Source of the DNA: Acinetobacter chinensis
Lineage (GTDB): Bacteria > Pseudomonadota > Gammaproteobacteria > Pseudomonadales > Moraxellaceae
DNA length: 64,000 nucleotides
Assembly: GCF_002165375.2 (NCBI RefSeq)
Contig: NZ_CP032134.1
Span: 372,001-436,000 of the forward strand
Direction of reading: 5' to 3'
In this document: positions 62,748-64,000 of the stretch, one piece after another
How the letters are laid out: each line of letters begins with the position of its first letter
How positions within the stretch are numbered: position 1 is the stretch's first letter
The notes under the pieces: model-generated
Told to the model about the DNA's origin: nothing
Seen by the model: only the letters and a program-made list of their open reading frames with translations
Databases searched by the model: none
Position numbers and translations under genes: made by a program

Positions 62748-62805
62748 TATGGATATTGAGTCGCAATTTATTTTGCTTACTATAAATTGAATTGAACTAA
62801 GATCA

Positions 62806-62837
62806 AATAAAAAAGAGGGCACATGCACGAGCCCTCA
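62806..62837 (-). terminator. Terminator of the desaturase gene
   Basis: On the minus strand GAGGGC and GCCCTC form a stem followed by a run of six T. It lies about 50 bp after the stop at 62885. Confidence 0.78.
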
Positions 62838-62884
62838 TGAATTGGAAAGTTCCTTACATTTTTATTTATTGTTGTTATCTCTCA

Positions 62885-64000
62885 TCATTTTCCTGATTCA
62901 AATCTACGGTTAGCACGTTTGAATGTACCGAAGTCATTAAAACGCACGCCATTTTCTTTCATCACAGGGTAGCAATCCTGTGCAATCGCTTGACGAATAT
63001 AGAACGGATCACGTACCACAAAGTGATGGATCGCATGTGTACCTGCAAAGTTAAAACAGAATGCCTGTAAAGGTTTCATGCGCCAGTCTGTCCACACCTG
63101 GCATTGCTGAACGATATTGCCATCTTCAACATCACCGTAATAATGCATATTTGAACTGGTGAAATGTAGACTCAGCGTTCTGAGGAAATTCGGTGCAGCG
63201 ATACTGACAGCATAAAATTTTGTGCTTTTATCTGCCTGTTTCCACAGCTTATTTGTTGGCTGTTGCATACCGACTGCTTTCATCAAAAGCTTTGCGACAG
63301 ACATCAGGATAAAACCATGCCATAAAGCATAGTGAATATGTCCCAAAGGTGTATAATCCGCTGAAACTTTAGCTCTTAATTTTACTTTTTCTTTTAGCGT
63401 TAAATTCTTCTGTGCATTGATAAAACGTTGGGTAGTTTTCATCATGGTGATCGGGCGTAGATAAACCGCCAACATATTGTCACCCGTCATGAGCAGGCGT
63501 TTTAAACCCCATTTGTCACCATTGTTAATACCACGTTCTTCAAGATCGCTTTTCGTGCCTGATGACTTGTGATGATGCAAATGAATATCACGACGAACCC
63601 ATGGGCTGATGGTGCTTGGACGGAACATATAGACCGCACCCATCATCAAATTATGCATATTTTTATTTTTACGGAAATACATCTGGTGGATCAAATCATG
63701 CTCAAGTTCATGCAGGATCGACATCCAGAATGCAGAGAGCGGAACTGCCACATACCACGGCATTTTCCCTCTGGAGTACTGTGTTATATTGAAAATAATT
63801 CCAGTGACTGCGGTTGCTAAAATACCGAGACCAATTTGATCCTGGTGTTGAACTAACCACGGATGACGCTCACGTAATTGATTACCCACGTCAATAATCC
63901 CTTTACGGATTCTTTGATTGCGTAATTCATCTTCTGGATCTGCAAAAAGTTTAATTTTGCTTTGTTTTGACATTTTTACATCGGAAAGGGGTAAATTCAT
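62885..64000 (-). CDS. Membrane fatty acid desaturase
   Basis: The 371 residues visible begin with an ATG at the very edge of the window; a start further right cannot be excluded, and Met 10 (MSKQSKIKLF) is another option. Three histidine boxes are present: HELEHDLIHQ, DIHLHHHKSSG and GTHAIHHFVV. They bind the di-iron centre of acyl-lipid or alkane-type desaturases. Hydrophobic stretches flank the first box (GLGILATAVTGIIFNI and YVAVPLSAFWMSIL). It adds double bonds to acyl chains at the inner membrane, which helps adjust fluidity. It is the last gene in the window and ends at a clear terminator. Confidence 0.85.
   Translation of the reverse strand: MNLPLSDVKMSKQSKIKLFADPEDELRNQRIRKGIIDVGNQLRERHPWLVQHQDQIGLGILATAVTGIIFNITQYSRGKMPWYVAVPLSAFWMSILHELEHDLIHQMYFRKNKNMHNLMMGAVYMFRPSTISPWVRRDIHLHHHKSSGTKSDLEERGINNGDKWGLKRLLMTGDNMLAVYLRPITMMKTTQRFINAQKNLTLKEKVKLRAKVSADYTPLGHIHYALWHGFILMSVAKLLMKAVGMQQPTNKLWKQADKSTKFYAVSIAAPNFLRTLSLHFTSSNMHYYGDVEDGNIVQQCQVWTDWRMKPLQAFCFNFAGTHAIHHFVVRDPFYIRQAIAQDCYPVMKENGVRFNDFGTFKRANRRFESGK

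Noticed and set aside
1..64000. Mobile elements, prophage, CRISPR arrays, tRNA or rRNA genes
   Set aside because: Reading both strands I saw no transposase, integrase, terminal inverted repeats, spaced direct repeats or cloverleaf sequences.

Overview
The window looks like chromosomal core sequence from a gammaproteobacterium of the genus Acinetobacter. The genus call is an inference. It rests on the fused HisIE, a double-domain polyphosphate:AMP phosphotransferase, a UbiE with a long Gln/Thr-rich N-terminal tail, an adjacent gspF-gspG pair, and moderate-to-low GC with very AT-rich gaps. I found no rRNA, tRNA, CRISPR array, insertion sequence, integrase or prophage gene. Nearly everything is intact and compactly arranged.

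Layout. 1-3032: end of an Mrp-type cation/proton antiporter operon (mrpA with fused B domain, start of mrpC). 3420-7117: hisIE followed by a small UvrD-like helicase and an AAA ATPase that lacks the usual catalytic glutamate. 7211-12745: flavin monooxygenase, patatin-like lipase, a predicted outer-membrane barrel and a Gly-rich lipoprotein. 12746-13306: a very AT-rich gap. 13307-17447: ubiquinone genes ubiE-ubiJ-ubiB and a helical protein. 17641-19857: polyphosphate:AMP phosphotransferase and a small membrane-associated protein. 20037-29258: recC-recB-recD. 29259-29764: a non-coding gap with two probable small RNAs. 29765-35551: serine hydrolase, rpsO, pnp, a CorA-type transporter and a YdcH-type protein. 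35638-38911: cbpA-cbpM and three tandem DUF2147 paralogues. 39070-44091: priA, a KefB-like antiporter and hslO. 44242-45934: type II secretion gspF and gspG. 46492-53879: small membrane protein, GFA protein, lnt-corC, tusA, ETF-ubiquinone oxidoreductase, a DUF1285 protein and murI. 54011-64000: DUF4062 protein, hemH, an MBL hydrolase, yacG, a TrmB-like methyltransferase overlapping a flavoprotein, a second GFA protein, a lipoprotein, a methyltransferase, an alpha/beta hydrolase, a small exported protein and a fatty acid desaturase.

The most interesting signal is between recD and the serine hydrolase. Two consecutive non-coding units each carry a GacA/UvrY-type box (TGTACG-N6-CTTACA, identical half-sites in both). 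Each box is followed by a perfect 7-bp hairpin presenting GGA in a loop inside ACA(A/T)GGAATGT, close to the known CsrA/RsmA consensus. Each unit has further GGA motifs and ends in a strong intrinsic terminator. I infer a tandem pair of CsrA/RsmA-sequestering small RNAs of the RsmX/Y/Z kind, controlled by a GacS/GacA system encoded elsewhere. I cannot tell from the sequence whether these have been described.

Other points to check are the helicase/degenerate-ATPase pair after hisIE, a TetR-type palindrome between a divergent methyltransferase and hydrolase, the DUF4062 protein between murI and hemH, the pnp leader stem, and a diverged two-part intergenic repeat present twice with its parts in swapped order.
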